Assembly (NCBI RefSeq): GCF_019175285.1
Contig: NC_056528.1
Span: 13,383,961-13,447,960 of the forward strand
Direction: 5' to 3'
DNA length: 64,000 bases
Origin: Sceloporus undulatus
Lineage: Eukaryota; Chordata; Lepidosauria; Squamata; Phrynosomatidae
The notes under the pieces were generated by a model. The model did no database searches. It was given only the letters and a program-made list of their open reading frames with translations, and was not told the origin of the DNA. Positions 35,927 through 48,008 of the stretch are shown here, in pieces. Made by a program: the position numbers and the translations under genes. How positions within the stretch are numbered: position 1 is the stretch's first letter; every line of letters starts with the position of its first letter.

Positions 35927-36559
35927 ACAGCTTCAATCCCACCCAGAGCCCACCCCTCTGTCCCTGCTTTCCTATAGAACCAAGAGCTTTGGCTTCTTAA
36001 AGATCTTTCTCCCATCCATCCACCTAAGAGTAGCCCCACATCCTGTGCTCAGGCCTTTGTCACCCTGTGGCAACAATTCAAAAGGGGGAAACCACAAAAT
36101 AATGCTCCCTCGCCTGCGCTCATGAAGATGATAGTATTGGCCCCCTTTGCTTTGCAGCTGCAGTACAAGGCTGGGGCAGTGCAGCCTGTTTCTCCCTTGG
36201 CTTGCTTGCTGCTGGAAAGTGAGAAGAGGAGGAGGAGGAAGAGATGCACACAGAGCCTATCAGAGGAAGGAGGAGGATGGAGAGGGGCTGCGTGCCGGCA
36301 AAGGGGGGGGGAACAGAGCGGGTCGGGAGACTGAGATCATAGCCTACAAATAAATAAATAAGTGGAACAAACAAGCAAACACATACAAGGCAGTGAAGTC
36401 AAAGGGCTCAGCTACACTATGCACACAGACAGACAGACGCATGCATGCAAGCTCCAGGAAATATTTGGCTCCCCATCCAACGATGCTGAGAAACTTCAGA
36501 CCAGAGTGGAGATACTTGGCATTGACAACAGTATATGTACAGTATTTGATATCCAAATA

Positions 36560-37087
36560 CCAAATAGCCCTTGGTATCCACTGGGGTTTGGTTACAGGAC
36601 CCCTTGTGGATACCGAAATCCGTGGATGCTCAAGTCCCATTAAATACAGTGGCCTAGTAAAATGACGTCCCTCATATAAAAAGGCAAAATCAAGGGCCCG
36701 TTACAGACGGGCCTATAGTATAGACTGGGTCCGTATTAGGGTTAGAAAGGGGTGTCACTTCCGGACACCCCTAACCCTAATACGGGCCGAGTCTGTACAA
36801 ATGGTGGCTCCCGTTCCACACAGGGGCCACCATCTTTATGTAGAGGATGCGCTGCATCCGCACGTCGCACAGCACATATGATGCTGCGAGTGCACCATTG
36901 GTGCCTCACGGCGTCATATCCGTGCCGCAAAGAGAAGCACCATTTTGGCGCTTATTTGCAATGCGGAGGAGCCTTGTGATTTGGACGCTGGGGCTCCTCC
37001 GTGCTGCAAATGGCGGCTTTTTCTGGAATTTATATATTTTTATATGTCATGGATGCTTGAAACTGGGGATAAAAAAAACAGTGGCTA
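36560..37087 (+). mobile_element. TA-type MITE split by a nested insertion
   Basis: Left part 36560-36695 (tagcccttggtatccactgg ... ggcaaaatcaagg) and apparent right part about 37017-37087 (ctttttctggaattta ... gtcatggatgcttgaaac) align to consecutive parts of the intact copies. The 36696-37016 segment between them is foreign to the family. Confidence 0.7.
36696..37016. mobile_element. Palindrome-bearing DNA element nested in the MITE
   Basis: GC-rich, CpG-containing insertion starting gcccgttacagacgggc, with an internal inverted repeat whose arms are about 36722-36757 and 36763-36793 (gtattagggttag against ctaaccctaatac). Its first bases resemble those of the foldback elements at 44.9 and 45.2 kb (gcctgttacagac). 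The right end is not defined and no target duplication was found. Confidence 0.5.
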
Positions 37088-37089
37088 TA

Positions 37090-37308
37090 CAGTGGACCCT
37101 TGTTATACGCTGGGGTTTGGTTCCAAGATCCCCCGTGTATAACAAAATCCGTGTATGCTCAAGTCCCATTAAATATAATGACATAGCAAAATGGTGTCCC
37201 TAATAAAAAATGGAACATCAAGGTAAATGTATACTTTTTTGGAACATTTTCAAACCGTGTATGCTTAAATCCGTGTATAAAAAATCCGTGTATAAGAAGG
37301 GCCGACTG
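37090..37308 (+). mobile_element. TA-flanked MITE, same family, well preserved
   Basis: Begins CAGTGGACCCTTGTTATACG and ends with the inverse of CAGTCGGCCCTTCTTATACA; TA at 37088-37089 and 37309-37310. Internal tccgtgtatgctcaagtccc matches the copy just upstream. Confidence 0.85.
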
Positions 37309-37740
37309 TACTTTCTCACCTTTCTCCCAATACGGGACCCTAAGCATCTTACAATATAGGATTAAAACAGAATGTGATAGAAAAAGCTTTTTTAAAAAAC
37401 CCTTTGCATATTGTGCATCATGTACTCGCGGTGGATTCTCACTGGCTGTAAAGGGACAGTCCTCTCTTGGAAAGGCGTCTCAATTCATATCATATTTTAG
37501 GATCAATCATCTTCAGAAGAGAGAGCGAGGCCTTTGGACATTGCAAAGCTACTGTTAGTGTATGTATTGCATGCACCTGAGCAATAACCAATGATTCTGG
37601 CTTTGTCATTAGGAAAAGTGAGGCAGGTGCTTCAGGTGACAGATGGAGTGGTAAGCAGACAGAGGAGAGATCTGGATAGAAAATGGCCTGCCATGTGCTG
37701 CCCACTAAGTGTGGAGAAGGAGGTTGTATCATGGGGAGTG

Positions 37741-37962
37741 TGTTGGTGCTGTATACCTCCAAGTCCTTTCTGACTTATGGTGACCCAAAGGTGAATACAT
37801 CACAGGGTTTTTGTGGCAAGACTTCTTCAAAGGGGGTTTGCCTTTGCCTTCCACTGAGGCACTGAGAGTGTGACTTGCCCAGGTCACCCAGGGCCAAGTG
37901 TGGATTCAAATCCCCAGTCTCCAGAGTCATGGTCCAACACTCAGACCACTACACCACACAGC
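37741..37962 (-). mobile_element. Sauria-type SINE, near full length
   Basis: Reverse copy from the tail (ttctgacttatggtgacc) to the head (cactcagaccactacaccac). Confidence 0.87.
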
Positions 37963-38912
37963 AAAACCTTCAGCAGCCCCATCTAGCTGAATTTGGTGCG
38001 TGAAATGTTGCAACAGGGAGCAAGAAGTCTTTGGTCATCCCAGCTGTGCAAGTACACTGAGGTATAGCTCCAGGAGGTACAAAATAAGGGTATCGATCGG
38101 TCACTACAAGCTAAAAGCCATTTACTTCCCAATGAAACAGCGGGAAAGTGAAGGAGATTCCATCCCACACTGTAACTCTAACACTAGGGAGAGTGTCACC
38201 AAAGGAAACAGAATTTGTAGGCTCTCTTCTGCTAAAGACTTTTTAAAAATCTAGTGGTACATCCAAATTTGGAAGAATTACATCTTTGGTATTCACCTCC
38301 TAGAATACCCCAGCTAGCATGGGATTCTGGGAGTTGCAGCCCAAAGAAGCAGCTCCTTCAGGCCCTGGAAATCTAAGCTTTCCACTCAAGCTCTAGGCAG
38401 CAGAAGGGTCAAAACGTACCATTCCCAAAGCCCATTAAAAACACACTGTTTTCCCTTCAGCTTCCATGATGCCAGGTAAAACAGGAAGGCTCTTAAAATA
38501 TTGGATTTTATTTACTTTCCTTCTGCCCACGGAGCTCAGCAGAGCTCAAGTGTGAAGCTTTGGAGAACATTTGCAAGGAGAACGTTCCATAAACATAGTC
38601 AAAAGTCTGTATAGATCAGGATTAGGGTAAATTGGGCCTCTGGATCTTTTGGACCTCAACTTCCAGAAGCTGGTGTGGCCAAAGTTAAAGAATTATGGGA
38701 GTTGCGATCCAAAAGATTTGAAGATCCTGGGATAGAGAAAGAGGTGGGGAAACAGTAACAGTGAAAGGAGCCAAAAAGCTCTTAAACACATAATGCTGTT
38801 GATGGGTTTCTGCAAAACAGCACCTGTATGTCCTTCAAAGTCCTTGGTTGCTGTTTTTGGGATGTTCACTTTTTTATTTCCTTCTAGTTTGCAAGAATGA
38901 ATGAAGTTATGT

Positions 38913-38918
<6 letters not shown>

Positions 38919-38958
<40 letters not shown>
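38919..38958 (+). repeat. (TA)n microsatellite
   Basis: About 20 units. Confidence 0.9.
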
Positions 38959-38962
<4 letters not shown>

Positions 38963-39079
38963 GAAACTTCTCTTCCTTGTTTTCTTTCTCTTTTCTTCCT
39001 TTCTCTTTTCAACCTTTCCCCTCCCTGATGCTTTCTGCTCCACTTGTAATAAAGAAAATATCTTTGCTAGTCTTCTCTA

Positions 39080-39092
39080 GTTGCCTGGCAAC
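39080..39092. promoter_or_regulatory. Palindromic X-box (RFX-type site)
   Basis: GTTGCCTGGCAAC fits the X-box consensus GTNRCC-N-RGYAAC on both strands. It lies in a stretch (about 39040-39200) without recognised repeats. Confidence 0.5.
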
Positions 39093-39849
39093 TCCGATTG
39101 AAGCCCCGGCAAGAGCGGCCGAACAAAATGTAACCAATCCAAAGACAAAGCCAAAGATTTTGGTGACATGTGACCCTTGGTATGAAAAGGGCAGCCTTAA
39201 AATGTCCCTTATGTCTTTTTCCCTCCTGGCCGGTGGGACTGTCACCCTGCACCCTTGCATTCACTTTCTTACACCAATAAATATGGATTAGTGGAATACT
39301 TGTTCCCACAGTGCTGAAAAGATGGGATTGATCTTTGGACCCCATTTATGTACCATCCTGACAAGGCGCTAAACAAAATTAACAGGGACGAGTCAAAAGG
39401 AGCAAACCTGAGTTTTTGGAGCCCCTCGGGAGGGAGGGAGGGTGGCCTGGGGACGGGAAGCAAGTTTGGCTCAACTACGTTTGAACCTCCCATTAAAAAG
39501 AAAGAGAGAAAGAAAGAAAGAAAGAAGGAGAGGGGAGTCCGTCTGCTTGGGAGTAACGTTTGGGACATGGCATTATGTCATCCCAATCTGGACAAAAGGG
39601 TCTCCATGGGTTTCCCAGAGGTATACATTTCCCTGCAGAGGTATAGACCCTTCCCAGGAAGGACAGCATGGAGATCTTCTAGGGACAAATTCCGGAAGAA
39701 GTTTGTGCGTTCATTGGAGGGAAAAAGTTTTTACATTGGATTTCCCAGTAGACAAATAAATAAAGGGACAAGATTCTTTCCCTTGGCTCTCATCAATAGA
39801 TTAGGCATTCATTGTGCTAAAGGGAATTGCAAAGTCTTTCCGAAATTTT

Positions 39850-39908
39850 GTTGATGTTGTTGTTGTGTGCCTTCAAGTCATTCCCAACTTACAGCGAACG
39901 TATCATGT
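39850..39908 (-). mobile_element. Sauria-type SINE, 3' fragment
   Basis: Only (GTT)n, gtgtgccttcaagtcattcc and caacttacagcgaac remain. Confidence 0.75.
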
Positions 39909-41273
39909 AGAAAAATATGTGACTTAAATAAGACTCACAGCTTTTGGTGTGTCATGTTTATTCAGAAGTAAGCTTCGCTGTGTTTAAGTGGGACTTACTC
40001 CTAACCTAAGCACGCCCAGGTTTTTTACTCGTGGGTCAGAATCTGGTGTCTTATGCATGTGTATGTTCCCCTTTGGAAAAGGTTTTTGGTCTGAGGCAGG
40101 GCTGTCCCAGATGGACCAAATGTGGCAAGAAGTTGTGGCACTTGTTGCTTTAATTTCCAGGTGTTTTTAAAAAACATCCAAGCCATATTCCAAAGGAATA
40201 TCCACACTCCATTACTATACTCCTGCGTTTGGCCATTCCTGGTGCTACCTGCAACATTTTATTTCTATACTTGAGTGGAATTCCGAGGCATATTGCAACC
40301 GTATTGCAACTCTTCTTATCTCCTGCTTCTTATCTCCTCCCAGAATCTCCCAGCAAGCATGGTTTCCAATCTATGAAAGGTCCTGATAATGATAATCCAG
40401 CCCAGGTTGATTCGGGATGTTTGTGACAGAAGGAGAACCATGATTTATTTGATCAACAGATCTTCTTCTTGCACAGGTTGCTCTTAAAAGGCCCTTCTAT
40501 TCCCTTTCCATCCTGGCCCTTGAAAGCATCCATTCTGTGAATGAAATCATCCACAAATGAAATTTCTGTTTGGAAAAAAAAATACACACGTCAGAGTTTG
40601 TGGGTGTTTTTTTAAAACAGCTGGGTAAATATGACATAGCAGTCTGCCTTTCCACCTGCTTATAGGTGCTAAGATTGGGAATGGAAGGTGGATAGATTGT
40701 GAAATACATTCACATCCGCATCCTTTCCTTAGCCAGATTTTAGCTTAGATCTCATTTCAGAGATGAGTTAAACAATATTGGATACTTCCAAAACTTCCGA
40801 ACAGAGAATGCGGATCATTTCAGCAAAATAAACGAAATAAAACCCACATTTTTCCACACACCTCATTCCCTCTCATAGACTGCCAGGAAAGAAAACACAC
40901 ACCCAACCATCCAATGAAGTTATTTCCAGGATTTTTAATTCCTTCTACTGATCCTTCCAAAAATGCAAGACAAATATTTCCCCTTTAAAAGCAAAGCCGT
41001 ATTTTCTCAGGATCCCAAACGCCTTCGGTGCCGGTTCCAAGAGCAGAGAAAGTCAGCTCGGTGAAAATCCCATAAGTTGGTCATTATCTCCATTTTCAAT
41101 ATTTTTTTCACTTTCTAGCAGTCCAGAATCTCTGTCGTTGTTATTTGGGTTCTCCTAGGAAGGTGAGTTGGGAAGACAGATTTGGTGTGTCTGTTGAGAA
41201 AGTATTGGAGCAATGGTGAAGGTAAGAAGTTTCACACTCTCTGAACCCAATATTCATGTTGGGTTATTCTTAT

Positions 41274-41398
41274 TATTCTTATTAGTTTCGGTTTCTCTGA
41301 GATTTGTAGTTTAGGGTTCTCTAAATACCACCCCCACCCTCCAAACTGCAAATCCTAGGATTCCCTAAGATGCAGTTATAGTAGTTATACCTTTATGA
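41274..41398. mobile_element. Hairpin MITE fragment
   Basis: Interior portion only: gagatttgtagtttaggg and ctgcaaatcctaggattcc in inverse orientation. Termini not clear. Confidence 0.5.
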
Positions 41399-41781
41399 GC
41401 GCATATATAGTACAATATAGTATGATTTAAGATTAAATGGGTCCTGGATTTGCGTCTGCAATATGTGACAGCAGAGTTGTGTATGTAATACCTTCGCCCA
41501 TGGATATACATGTGCATTTAGTTGTGCATTTGGGTTCCATGTCTGGTATCTTTGGTTCAGTTGCACAACATTTCCATTCAACACAAGGGTTGGGTAGCAC
41601 ACAATGCCTTACTCCTCATGTCGAGATGTCCACTGTGCAACCCTTTGACCAATGCATTTTTAATATACACCTGAATGATAGAAATGTAGGGGACAGCCAG
41701 GTCTCTGAAGGGAAAGTTTATTGCATTAGGAATTTTATAGGGTTGCCAAAGTAAAAAATGGAGAGGGCTCCTATACTACTA

Positions 41782-41917
41782 TCCTATAGAAATGTTTCTA
41801 TCCTATCGAATTCTATACCTCTGTCTTACAGAAATGTTTCCATCCTATAGAAATATTTCTATACTAAAGAATTCTATACCTCTGTCCTATAGAAATGTTT
41901 CTATCCTATAGAAATGG
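41782..41917 (+). repeat. Minisatellite
   Basis: Units of 42 and 61 bp plus a partial third share cctatagaaatgtttctat and gaattctatacctctg. Confidence 0.8.
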
Positions 41918-44231
41918 ACTTGCTGTTGCTATTGCTATACCTTTATGAAGGGATTTCAGTAGGTGTTGGTTGTTTGGGACCCAATAACTAATAAAATGTC
42001 ATCTTCTACATAGTAATAAAGGTACAGGAACCCTCTCCAGTTTTCCACTTGGCAACCCAGTCCAGCCAGGAGCCACATTTCAAGGCCTGGCTTGAACATT
42101 TTCATTTGATGCTTTGAAACAGCTTCATTCAGGAATGGCTCCACACAACCAAGATGTAGACATTTGTGTCTTTCTGTGCGTCCGTCCCTCGGCCTCCGCT
42201 GTGTCCTCCTGAGAAGAGACACGTCCCGGCACAACTGGCGTGTGTCTGGTGGCGCAAGGAGCGCATATCGCCAAAGCTTGCCAAAGGGTTAAGGGCCTTC
42301 ACAAAGGGCTTTTGACTCTGGTCTACCCATGAATTGGCCATTCTCTTCCTGGGCCGGTGGACGTCCTGGTCCCAAAAGGAATGGGCATTTCTACCCTTTA
42401 ATAAATACAAAAATGATGGAGAGAATGCTTGCAAAATAATTGCAAATCCACGTGATGCAAAGTTTGTATGTCGGTGTGTGTTGTAGATTTTAGTGCAAAA
42501 CCTATCCTCTGTTTTGTCTTGGGGAGGCAGGCTGAAAGAAACTTGAACAACCTTCGAAGAGCCAAAGTTGAACAACTTTTAAAAAAATAATTTTTATTAT
42601 AAACTCACATGAAAAAACAGAAAAAAGAAGAAAAAACCACTAAGACAGACCCTTGCGTCCTCCACTGATACACCTGCGTACCTAACACACCTAACACAGA
42701 CACACATTTCACAATAGACAATCAAATATCACTACAATTGATCTACTATAAGCACAGCGTACTTCTCTTCTATCCTAGTTGATCTCTTTAAAAGTAAATA
42801 TAGCTATCTTGAGTTATTTTGACACCCGAGAGGGAAAATAATCCCACAAGAAATTGCCTTTCCATGGCACTGAAAGGTAAAATGACAACGATAAAAACGA
42901 ATTAAATCAAAATTTGCTTTCAAGGCAAACTCAGTTGCCACACTGTACTCAATATTAGGATGAGGATGGTGTGGGAAGGTGCGTAGCACCCAAAACTCCT
43001 CCATTTTGCTGCCTGAGGAAACTCAAAGTCCTCCTCTCAGCTTTTATTCCATGTGTTGAACCCAAAGTGACAAAATTTTACCTCAGAAAATTGCAATTGG
43101 ACAATGTCCTCCAAGCACCTGAGGCCTTTGCTCCTTACTACCATCTCCCTCAACATACTGACCCTATAAAAAAGGAGCAAATAAGCAATATTTATGCTGT
43201 GCTGGAAAACCAGTTTCCTGTTTCTGAGAGGGTTGACTTTTGACATCATGTTTGCATTTATCCTTTTGTATCCCTATTTTGTTTTGGTATTAGGAGTAAA
43301 CCAGTAAACAATTTTCCTTAAAGCAACTTGAGAGTCTGAGGTGGCTGCTTCTTTTTGTCTGCCTCGCTAGTTCTGCACAAAGCAGAGCATACAGTTTTTT
43401 GGCACTTGAGGCAGCAAAAAATGCCACAAAAAACTAGGAATAAGGATGTAATAGTCATAAATGAAGTGACTGGCCATAATTGTTGGGGACAATGCATCTT
43501 AATGGGTGACAGACACCATTTATTGCTTCATCTCAAGTACAAAAATGTCTAGTATCAAGGAGAGAAAGGATTCAGCTTACTTGGAAATGCCCAAAATTGA
43601 ACCACGATAACTCTGCATGTAAAACACATCCCCACTGAGCTATATTTTCTTCCCCAGTATGATACTTCGCTTTTAAATACTATCTTTAGAATGGCCAGAG
43701 CACCTAATATATATGCTAACCTTATAATCTTTAAAATAAACTTGTAGATTTTGACAATGTTATCTCCATTTTACAGATGGAAAAGCAGAGGCGCAGAGAC
43801 AGACCCAGCCTGTGACAACCTCAAAAAGATATTGGCAAAGATGAGGTTGGGGCATCGTTCATATCTATTATTTTAACTGTATCTCCTCCTGGACTATGGA
43901 CTCTCTTGTCAGGGACAATGAGAATTGTAGTCCAATATATCTAGACGAGGGCATTATGTTAGGGAAGACTTTCATGCAATGGAACAGACTGGCAGAGTAA
44001 ATCCTTATCACTGAACATCCGACTTCTTGGGATTTTGGGATTGGGATGGGTTGCAAGTCATTATAATACAGACACATGGCAGGCAAAATTTGACATAACA
44101 CCTATAAACTGCTTCTGGATCTTCTGCTTTTAGAGATGTGCATGAATGTAGTCTATATAAATGAGCCCAGCATATGGATAAAACCCAATTAACCAGGTAA
44201 TATAGCAACCAGAAGCATCTTCTTTGCTCCA

Positions 44232-44420
44232 TTTGTTGTCCTTGTTGTGTGCCTTCAAGTTGTTTCCAACTTAGGGCAACCCTAAGGCAAACCATAGGGG
44301 TTTCTTGGCAAGTTCCTTCAGAGGGAGTTTGCCATAGTTATCTTCTGAGGAATAGAAAGTGTGACTTGCCCAAGGTCTCCAGTGGGTTTCCCTGGCTGAG
44401 CGGGGACTCAAACCCGTGGC
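44232..44420 (-). mobile_element. Sauria-type SINE
   Basis: Reverse copy: gtgtgccttcaagttgtttc, tttcttggcaagttccttc, ggctgagcggggactcaaac. Confidence 0.83.
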
Positions 44421-44811
44421 CAAGCAGGGATTTGAACATGCTCAGACCTCCGTATTATATAGCTCTTTAGTCTTGTCTGCACTCAACGACTAAGCTTGCT
44501 TCTTAAAGAGAATTAGGACAAAGATGCTCAGGGGACAAATATGCATGCGCACAATTGGTTAAGTAAAAGTCACTAAGAGGGGGCCCATGTTTCTGTGCTC
44601 AGAATGAATTATGTCCATGTCTGTATTGATTTTTAACATTAATGTGCTTCCCTTCCTTTCATAAAGGCAGCTTATGTATGTATATATTGCATATGCGCCC
44701 ATTCATTATTGCAGCTTGCTTAATTCCGCTTGTAAGCATCTAAAGGTTTAGGAACCACCGCTGAATACTGTTTAAAAACTGAATACCGTCATAGACTTAA
44801 GACTTATCTAA

Positions 44812-45235
44812 GTGGGAACTATCCCGGGATGTTGCTGTAGGGAAAACATTGCCTCCCAAATAAGAATTCTGCTCCTCGAATTCAATTTCCCTTCAGTCCC
44901 AAACTGCAGTAACTTTGGCTTGTTACAGACTGCCAAAATAAAGCTGCTTCAGGTCTCTTTGGAAGTATGCTATTTAAATGACGCATGGGTTCTAAGAGTC
45001 CGGAGGTCGCACCAAAGCCATGCTCCATTCCTAAGCACTGGAGTGCAGCTTTGGTGCAGCTTCCGGATTCTTAGTGTGCATGCATTGTTTAAACAGCATA
45101 CCTCCAAAGAGACCCGAAGCAGCTTTATTTTGGCAGTCTGTAACAGGCCTTTGAAACTTCACTTGAGGCTTTAGAAATACAGTGGAGGTGTCCATAAAAG
45201 AGGCAGGCAAAGTTCCCAAGGGAATGTGAACATTG
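44812..45235. repeat. Host repeat that received the two foldback elements
   Basis: Outside the foldback insertions, sequence here (aataagaattctgctcctcg, tagaaatacagtggaggtgt, aggcaggcaaagttccc) is paralogous to 50450-50645. Family unknown. Confidence 0.6.
44918..45148. mobile_element. Foldback DNA element 1 (231 bp) with 5-bp target duplication
   Basis: Almost the whole element is an inverted repeat: left arm from gcttgttacagactgccaaa, right arm ending tttggcagtctgtaacaggc. Flanked by exact CTTTG duplications (44913-44917 and 45149-45153). A 5-bp duplication occurs in some hAT and in Transib groups; superfamily is not settled. Confidence 0.85.
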
Positions 45236-45465
45236 GCCTGTTACAGACAGCCAAAATAAAGCTGCTTCGAGTCACAGTAGAGATATGGTGTTTCAATGAT
45301 GCATGCGTCTAAGAGTCCAGAAGCCACACCAAAGCCACGCTCTAGTCCTTAGGGCTGAGTGTGGCTTTGGTGTGACTTCTGGACTCTTAGGACACATGCC
45401 ATCATTGAAACACCATATCTCTACTGTGACTCGAAGCAGCTTTATTTTGGCTGTCTGTAACAGGC
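45236..45465. mobile_element. Foldback DNA element 2 (230 bp) with 5-bp target duplication
   Basis: Arms of about 110 bp that are nearly identical in inverse orientation (gcctgttacagacagccaaa / tttggctgtctgtaacaggc), flanked by exact CATTG duplications (45231-45235 and 45466-45470). Same family as element 1 and better preserved. Confidence 0.9.
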
Positions 45466-45470
45466 CATTG

Positions 45471-47796
45471 TAAATAAAAGAATTATAGCTGTGAACAATT
45501 TTCGGTGTTTCACTCTGCAATGTGAAAAATTTCAGGACTGAAGGAGAATTGCCATTGGGAAAGACAATGCTCTCGTTTTGCCCCAGTAAGTCAGGCCTTC
45601 CCATGATGGGGCCAAGGTGTGACAGCCTCATTTTCATTAGTTTTGCTTCCAGGGAGAGTTCAGGGCTCGATCTAGAACCCATTGGTTTCCATTTGGGGCC
45701 CTCTGCCCTCTTTCCCAGCCAAGGGCAGCTTTTCCAGAGAGACATCCCCAACATGAAAAAGCAGGAAAAGACCACAGAAATAGCTTCCCTTTCTTTTTAT
45801 GCTGAAATTTTTTTTAAAAATTGCTGGTTGGGTGGGATGGGCTTCCTTGAGAGGCGAAAAGTGGTTATACAGAACATGGAGATTTAGCCCCAGATTAAAA
45901 TGTAATACAATTTGGGCAAATTGGGCAAGCGGGGGGCAAAAGGGAGGGACCGCCCCGGAGGGGGCGACAGGTGAAATCCATCCCTTGCCCTCCTTGTCTG
46001 CCTCCTCTAGTCCATCAGAAGATGGTGGTTCCCTCCACATTTGGGTTTGCTTCCAGAGCTTTGCAAGGGGAGAATGGAGGGGGGAAGAGGGACCCCTTTT
46101 ATTCCCTCTCCCCCTTTCCTTCCCACCGCCTCCAAGTCCTTTTGTCCAGCCTTTGTCATGGAAAGAGCCCCCTCCTAAATCAATTCCATGACACTGTTAT
46201 TGTTTCCCCTCCCAGAGTTTTCAAACTTTTCCCCCTCCTGAGGTCAGGAATGCGGACAGTTGCCATTGGGAGGGTGGCGCATGGGTGGCTGGGGGCTGGA
46301 GGTGAAGGGTCAGCCCTGTCTCTGCGGGTCATCTGGCAACAAAACCCCTTGAAATAGCTACTCTCCATCACTGCCAATATTGTCCTTTGCCAGCAGGATC
46401 CTGGCACGGCCCTTGAATGGCTCCAGCCTCGGCCTCTGTCCATTCCATCGGTCAGCATCTGGGAATGGACAGAAGGTTATTGTGTGCACAGGAGCTTTGT
46501 TTTCGGTCACAGCTGCCCGGGTTTGGACTCAGACTGACCGAAGAAGTCCTGGTGGGTGGGAGAGAAAGGAGGGCCAGGAATGGGGGTTAGGGGAAGGCTG
46601 GGATTGAGAAAGTATGGGTCATTGCTTCCCAGAGGGATGCTTTTTCCCAGCCCTATATGGGCCAAAGGCTTTGGGCATCCAGACTTTAGAGAGACCAAGC
46701 TGAAGAATTTGGAGGGGTTATGTGTCTCCCCCCCCCTTTATCCCCACTTTTTTTAAGTAGGAGAATTTATTAGGGGCGGGAAATAATATAAAGGAGAGAG
46801 AACTCCTCCCATTAAAGATGGGGGAAGAATCGAGACAGATGTATAGGGGATGTCAGGGAATTTTGGAACTTATGCTAAGAGTTAAATGAGGTATAAAAAC
46901 ACCTTGGCCTGACGCACACAATGAAGATATCAAACTGTCTGCTTGCCTTTTTCTTTTTCTTTTTTCCTTTTAAGCGAAGCGATATTTTATGAGGAGTCAA
47001 CTGAGTTTGTGAGTTGACTCTATGGAGTTTTTGTGGGCCTCTTCAGAGACCAAAAAGGTTTATATCCTGATCAAGTGGAACATAGGAAACATTCTGATGC
47101 CTGTCTAAATAAAACACTAACACTAATAACAAATGTATTGAAAATCCACTATCCTCAATTAGCCCCGAGAAGAGTTAAAATGTTTAAAATGTTAGGCTAC
47201 ATAACTATGAGCAGGGACAGTTAGAAGGCTATATTGATAGACCTTTGGTTAATCCACAAAAGATTACTGACTCCAAGTAAAATTAAAAGGGATCAAGCAA
47301 ATTCTGACATACTTGTCCCTGTGCAAATCACTTCCTGCTTTTATTAGTATTAATAAACCACTTAATTTATTTTACATCTATCTATGAAAATTTCAAAGCG
47401 GTATACAGCCGTCGTAAAAAAACATGATTTTAAATGATGCAAAAATTAAATATACATTGTGCCTATAAAATACATGGTAGGTTGATGTAAAACAGGAAGG
47501 TTGCAAAAACAGGTTGTATCTAAGTGCACTTAAATATAAGAAATGTTGGAGCATGTTTGAGATTATATTAGGAGTAGGACTAGGGAATATTCCATGTAAT
47601 GGATGCTTCTCTCAACATCCCTGCTTGCTCCTCTTTCAGTCTCAATATTCATCTGTAATATAGGAATAATAAACCACGAAGTAACAATATAAGCTGTTAG
47701 TTATTACATTAAAACCCAACTTTCTAAGTATGCGTGAAACAGGCATCTGTTTTCATACACTGAATGGCAGACAATCCATGTTAACAATCCACTCAG
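45471..47796. other. Intergenic, no element recognised
   Basis: I see no gene and no confident repeat between the second foldback element and the SINE at 47797. Around 47350-47460 is a scrap resembling LINE-derived tails. Confidence 0.4.
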
Positions 47797-48008
47797 GTTT
47801 GGCTGGGAGACTATGATTCTGGAGACCAGGGTTCAATTCCCAGTTTGGCCATTAAACTCATTGGGTGACTTTGAGCAAGTCACACTCTCTCAGCCTCAGA
47901 GGATGGGAATGGCAACCCCTTCTGAAGAAACCTGCCAAGAAAACCCTGTGATAGGTTTGCCTTAGGGTTGCCCAAGTTGGAAACAACTTGAAGGCACACA
48001 ACAACAAG
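47797..48008 (+). mobile_element. Sauria-type SINE
   Basis: Forward copy lacking the first head bases: gactatgattctggagacc, gagcaagtcacactctctc, tail acttgaaggcacacaacaac. Confidence 0.87.

Larger units (their letters stand above)
37311..44230. other. Intergenic, mir-219-2 to CERCAM, proximal part
   Basis: No gene recognised. Holds minus-strand SINEs (37741-37962, 39850-39908), a TA dinucleotide run (38919-38958), a GAAA-type run (39498-39527), an X-box palindrome (39080-39092), a minisatellite (41782-41917) and a half MITE (41274-41398). Confidence 0.5.

Noticed and set aside
46840-47330. TATA-like motif and promoter-like sequence, considered as a possible LTR
   Set aside because: No paired long repeat, no primer-binding site and no retroviral coding sequence nearby.
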